A stretch of 33,824 nt of DNA from Parabacteroides sp. GTDB lineage: Bacteria > Bacteroidota > Bacteroidia > Bacteroidales > Tannerellaceae. The notes below the pieces were generated by a model that was not told where the DNA came from, did no database searches, and was given only the letters and a program-made list of their open reading frames with translations. Positions within the stretch are counted from its first letter, which is position 1, and every line of letters begins with the position of its first letter. Made by a program: the position numbers and the translations under genes. The DNA lies in NCBI GenBank assembly GCA_022775005.1, contig JALFJR010000040.1:1-33824 (forward strand), read 5' to 3'. Positions 30,482 to 33,824 of this stretch are shown in pieces.

Positions 30482-33277
30482 TTAAAAGTTTACGACTGCA
30501 GTCAAGCCAATGTTGCGACCCGGTTTGTATTGGCGAGTGATCTGCACCACCTCACGGGTGTGTCCGTTGGGATTGGTCACTTCGGCGAATTGCTTGTAGG
30601 TCACCTTCTGTGCCAACAGATCACGCAGGTTAGCCTTCACCTCGATGTGCTTGCCAAACTTCTTCGAGATGCTCAGGTCAATCACGTCTCTCGGCATTTC
30701 GTAGCTATCGGGCACACGGGCATTGTCTTCGCTACCTGTGCTTCCCTCGCTACGACCTACACCGATGATGCGTTTGCCGATGCGGTTATAAAGCAAGGAA
30801 ACGTTCAGTTGGGTTGCCTCGTGCTGATAGAAGAGGCCGGTGTTGATCAGGTAAGGCGACTGTCCCTGCATGGGGCGATTCTCGTTGCGAGAGCCTTCGG
30901 GGAAGCTCACTCGGCTATGGATCAATGTGCCGTTGAACGACCAGCTGAAGCCATTCCATCCAAGGAAGGCGAGATCCTTGCGGATGTCCAACTCCAGTCC
31001 GAAGTTGTCCGCCTTCGAGGCATTCTCGTAGGAATAGACCAAGCTGGTGCCGCCCGCAACCGTATAAGTCCATTCGATGGGGTTCTCAAACCGCTTGTAG
31101 AAACCTGCCAAGGTGATCTGCTCGCCACGGGTAGGATAGAACTCGTAGCGCAGGTCGAGGTTGTGGACGTAGCAGGGCTTCAGATCCACGTTGCCCTGCA
31201 CGTGCGAAGCCAAGTCGAAGTCGTAATAGACCGAGGGCGATACCTCGCGAAACTCCTGTCGGTTGACCGACTTACCATAGGAGAGACGCAGCTGGTGCTG
31301 CTCGTTGAAGGCATAAGTAGAGTTGACTGAAGGGAAGAAATCGTGATAGCGATAGAACTTGCTCTGGTGGCTCTCTATGTCGTCGCGGGTGTTGGTGATC
31401 AACTCCATCTGGTTATACTCGAAGCGCACACCGGCATAGAGGCTCAGCTTTCCGAAAGGCAGTGTCGTAGCTACATAACCGGCACCTAACGCATTGCGGC
31501 CGCTGTAGCTGTTGCGCATCGCCTCTACCTCCAAGAGGTGCAGTTTGTCTGCCCCGAAATAATCGGGATTAGAGAGTAGCTCCGTCATGTCCATCTGGCG
31601 GAAGCCCGCTGGCATTTGGTTGTGGCTGACATTCCAATTATAGATGAACTCACGGGTGCGGTAGGCACGAGAGCGATACTCGCCGTAAGCACCTACATGC
31701 AGGGTAGGTGTGAAAGTGCCAAACTGAAAGTCATGCCGGTCGCCCACGTTGGCAGAGATAATATGCTCATCCAGCTTGGTGAACTCGCGATTGATCTCGT
31801 TTCCGGCAGTCAGCATCATTGTGCCCTGTTCCAAGGCATCGTCGATGGTGTAGCGACGGCGGTCGGGCATCCGACGGTTGGCATAGGAGTAGCTGGCACT
31901 CCAAGTTATCTCGTCGTTCGTGCGGGTATGCTTGCCGGTCAGCTGTCCGTTGTAAGTCGTGCGGCTGCGGTAGTAATACTCTGCGCCGATCTCGTTATCC
32001 GATTGGGCGTTTACACCTGTACGATCGGTGTAGCGATCCGTGGCCAACTGATTGACGATGTTCTTCAGCTCGATCCGGTCGTTGCCTGAGCGGGCGAGGA
32101 GCGCCAAGTTGAGCATCGCGCCGAGGCGTACATTATGATTGTATTGGTTGTCTATAGAGTGACGCAGGTAGTTGCTGCGGTCGTTCGCCTGGTCATACAC
32201 GCCGAAGAGGTTATTCACCATGTCGGTGTAGGCACGGGTCTCGTTGGTATAGTTCAGTGCGCCTACCAAACCGATTTGAGCCCCATCCACGTCCCAGCGG
32301 TGGCTCCAGTCGGCACCTAACTTCAGATCGCCGAACGGCTTGCGTTGCTTCACTCGCCAATCATTGTTGAAACCATTGCCTTGCAGGTCGATGGCTTTGG
32401 CATTATCCAAGGTCTTCAACGCTGCATCGAATCCACCGCTATACGGACGGAAACTGCGATCGAAGCCCAAAAAGTCCGTACCGCTTCCCTTGGCATAGTT
32501 GAAATCTTGAAACACAGTGGCATCATTCCAATTGCCGCCGACGGTAAGGCCCCAACGGTTCTCTGTCGGAATATCTTTTGTATTGATTTGGATAAAGCCG
32601 CCACTGAAATCTGCCGGATATTCGGGACTCGGCGATTTCACGATCACCAAATGATCGATCTGGCTACTGGGGATAATATCGAACGAGAAGGTCCGTGAGT
32701 CCGCTTCCGAACTGGGCACGGCACCACCGTTGATCCATACATTATTGTAGCGTTGCGAGAGGCCGCGCACCATCACAAACTTATCCTCGATCAAGCTGAC
32801 GCCGGGGATGCGTTTGATCACCTCACCGGCGTTGTTATCTTGTGTCTTCTTGATCTCTTGGGCGGAGATGTTGTTCACCACGAGGCGACTCTCTTTCGCT
32901 TGGGCGATCATCGCCATCTGCGTGTTGTGTCGTCTGACACCCGTCACCTTCACCTCGCCCAAGGTCTGTTGATCCGCCTCCAACTGGATGGTCAGTTCCT
33001 CCGGCTCATCCGTGGCGTTGGCCTGCAGCGTGGCGGTCTTGTAAGCCACATATTGAATCGTCACCGTGTAGGTGCCCTTCTTCAGTCCGCTGATCTGAAA
33101 GCGGCCGTCCATGTCTGTCGCCGCGCCTCGGCCATCCACCAATACCGCCGCACCTATTAACGGTTCACCACTTTGTTTGTCGATAACCACTCCCTTGATG
33201 TCCGCAGCCATTGCCATGGCCGTTTGGACCAGCAAATAGATGCCAACAATTCCTTTCTTTACGAATGCTTTTGTCAT
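30482..33277 (-). CDS. TonB-dependent receptor with carboxypeptidase-like N-terminal domain
   Basis: A 931-residue outer-membrane transporter. After a signal peptide (MTKAFVKKGIVGIYLLVQTAMAMA) comes a carboxypeptidase-regulatory-like domain (DIKGVVIDKQSGEPLIGAAVLVDG to about residue 100). The plug follows (IKKTQDNNAGEVIKRIPGVSL, FVMVRGLSQRYNNVWINGGAVP), then the 22-strand barrel ending NIGLTAVVNF with a terminal Phe. It lacks SusC-specific motifs and its partner is a beta-helix lipoprotein, so it is not a standard Sus pair. The start at 33277 begins the signal peptide; the longer frame to 33349 crosses a -7 box (minus TATTTTGC, 33309 to 33302). The substrate is unknown. Confidence 0.93.
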   Translation of the reverse strand: MTKAFVKKGIVGIYLLVQTAMAMAADIKGVVIDKQSGEPLIGAAVLVDGRGAATDMDGRFQISGLKKGTYTVTIQYVAYKTATLQANATDEPEELTIQLEADQQTLGEVKVTGVRRHNTQMAMIAQAKESRLVVNNISAQEIKKTQDNNAGEVIKRIPGVSLIEDKFVMVRGLSQRYNNVWINGGAVPSSEADSRTFSFDIIPSSQIDHLVIVKSPSPEYPADFSGGFIQINTKDIPTENRWGLTVGGNWNDATVFQDFNYAKGSGTDFLGFDRSFRPYSGGFDAALKTLDNAKAIDLQGNGFNNDWRVKQRKPFGDLKLGADWSHRWDVDGAQIGLVGALNYTNETRAYTDMVNNLFGVYDQANDRSNYLRHSIDNQYNHNVRLGAMLNLALLARSGNDRIELKNIVNQLATDRYTDRTGVNAQSDNEIGAEYYYRSRTTYNGQLTGKHTRTNDEITWSASYSYANRRMPDRRRYTIDDALEQGTMMLTAGNEINREFTKLDEHIISANVGDRHDFQFGTFTPTLHVGAYGEYRSRAYRTREFIYNWNVSHNQMPAGFRQMDMTELLSNPDYFGADKLHLLEVEAMRNSYSGRNALGAGYVATTLPFGKLSLYAGVRFEYNQMELITNTRDDIESHQSKFYRYHDFFPSVNSTYAFNEQHQLRLSYGKSVNRQEFREVSPSVYYDFDLASHVQGNVDLKPCYVHNLDLRYEFYPTRGEQITLAGFYKRFENPIEWTYTVAGGTSLVYSYENASKADNFGLELDIRKDLAFLGWNGFSWSFNGTLIHSRVSFPEGSRNENRPMQGQSPYLINTGLFYQHEATQLNVSLLYNRIGKRIIGVGRSEGSTGSEDNARVPDSYEMPRDVIDLSISKKFGKHIEVKANLRDLLAQKVTYKQFAEVTNPNGHTREVVQITRQYKPGRNIGLTAVVNF

Positions 33278-33301
33278 ATTATTCCTTTCTTGATTGCACT
33301 C

Positions 33302-33309
33302 GCAAAATA
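33302..33309 (-). promoter_or_regulatory. -7 box of the TonB receptor operon
   Basis: On the minus strand TATTTTGC resembles the -7 box and lies 25 bases before the start codon at 33277. No clear -33 TTTG is present, so an activator may be needed. Confidence 0.4.
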
Positions 33310-33382
33310 ACAACCGTCGCATTGCTGCCGAATGACAGCCGTGTGACAATGTGATTACGCCTCACGGTATCTGAATTTTTTG

Positions 33383-33448
33383 CCAGTTGGAGAAATATTT
33401 TTTTCCAGTTAGCCAAATAATTTGGGCCAATTGGAGCGAAAAACACAA
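33383..33448. repeat. 22-bp tandem array (CCAGTTRG type)
   Basis: CCAGTTGGAG, CCAGTTAGCC and CCAATTGGAG begin at 33383, 33405 and 33427, an exact 22-bp period with degenerate A/T-rich second halves. The period matches the GTTGCCCGT arrays, and the CCAGTTAG motif recurs at 566. The last unit runs up to the start of the truncated SusC fragment. Confidence 0.6.
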
Positions 33449-33454
33449 GACAGG

Positions 33455-33824
33455 ATGAACAAGGGATTGGTGACCAATCCCCTGGAGGCGCTGAATGGTC
33501 AGGCGGCGGGTGTCAGCGTGACGACCGGCAGCTCGAACCCGATGCCATGCTGAACAGTGTGCGTGTGCGAGGCACTACCTCCCTGACTGGCGGTAATGAC
33601 CCGTTGGTGATCATCGACGGTGTCTCTTCGGATCTGGCCACCCTCAGCAGTATCTATCCGGCGGATATCGAGAGTTTCAATATCCTGAAGAATGCAGCCG
33701 AGACGGCGCAATACGGTTCGCGAGGGGCCTCCGGTGTCATCGAGGTGACCACCAAGAAGGGTAGTGGTGCGCAGTTCCATATCTCGTATGATGGGAATAT
33801 GGGTGTGCAGCACACCTATAAAAA
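33455..33824 (+). pseudogene. Truncated, frameshifted SusC/RagA-type TonB receptor fragment
   Basis: The frame begins abruptly in the plug domain of a SusC/RagA protein: MNKGLVTNPLEALNGQAAGV, without signal peptide or carboxypeptidase-like domain. A one-base deletion near 33539-33541 ends that frame at 33551. The shifted frame continues with MLNSVRVRGTTSLTGGNDPL, VIIDGV, then ILKNAAETAQYGSRGASGVI and EVTTKKG, open to the window edge. All are plug signatures of this family. Loss of the 5' end plus the frameshift indicate a relic or a silent cassette. It is divergent from the TonB receptor operon and abuts a 22-bp repeat array. Confidence 0.8.

Noticed and set aside
30467-33160. Plus-strand frames over the TonB receptor
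   Set aside because: Antisense shadows without signal peptide or domain.

Overview
The window looks like chromosomal DNA of a Bacteroidales bacterium, most likely Tannerellaceae (Parabacteroides-like). The evidence is repeated Bacteroidota-type promoters (a TTTG box about 19-21 bp upstream of TAnnTTTG), almost no Shine-Dalgarno sites, a SusC-type receptor fragment, a TonB receptor/lipoprotein pair, a T9SS-like sorting domain, and ribosomal proteins with the Bacteroidales sequence. The genus is an inference; no rRNA gene is present to confirm it.

Layout. 1-1027: no convincing gene. This stretch is packed with short phased repeats: TGTTCCAC-type repeats at 11-bp spacing, a GGACGCAACCT array, and a 22-bp array ending in a terminator-like hairpin. 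1028-3062: rnz (tRNase Z), a tiny secreted protein that is little more than a T9SS-like sorting domain, and an outer-membrane beta-barrel protein. 3094-6257: translation cluster rplM-rpsI-rpsB-tsf with a clear promoter and terminators. 6258-11050: accessory island with a double-glycine-leader, Cys-rich peptide (minus), an Rpn-type PD-(D/E)XK protein, two paralogous CPBP (Abi) membrane proteases, a DJ-1/PfpI-VOC fusion protein and a small membrane protein. Three copies of a 50-60 bp upstream element link the last four. 11197-11310: tRNA-Met(CAU) and its terminator. 11513-19764: housekeeping run START-like protein, LptF/LptG permease, ribBA, aminotransferase, carB. 19786-21115: repeat arrays, an Hsp20 chaperone, and a frameshifted second copy of the Cys-rich peptide gene. 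21147-28657: DUF4143 ATPase with duplicated operator, DeoR regulator divergent from a DMT transporter, a small lipoprotein, a propeller/Y_Y_Y/LuxR-HTH membrane regulator, and a sulfide:quinone-oxidoreductase-like flavoprotein. 28859-33277 (minus): TonB-dependent receptor and surface lipoprotein operon. 33455-end: N-terminally truncated, frameshifted SusC/RagA fragment.

Most interesting. (1) The two related Cys-rich GG-leader peptide genes, one intact (6591-6788) and one broken by a single-base insertion (20883-21081), share leader, Cys spacing, 5' untranslated region and 3' hairpin. They do not match a peptide family I can name, and the intact copy lies close to two CPBP proteases, a family known from bacteriocin maturation and immunity. 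(2) Several intergenic arrays with 22-bp period, two of them ending in an inverted copy that makes a terminator hairpin. (3) A parS-like sequence followed by 11-bp-phased half-site-like repeats at the left end. All reading was by eye; homology statements rest on recognised motifs, not on searches.
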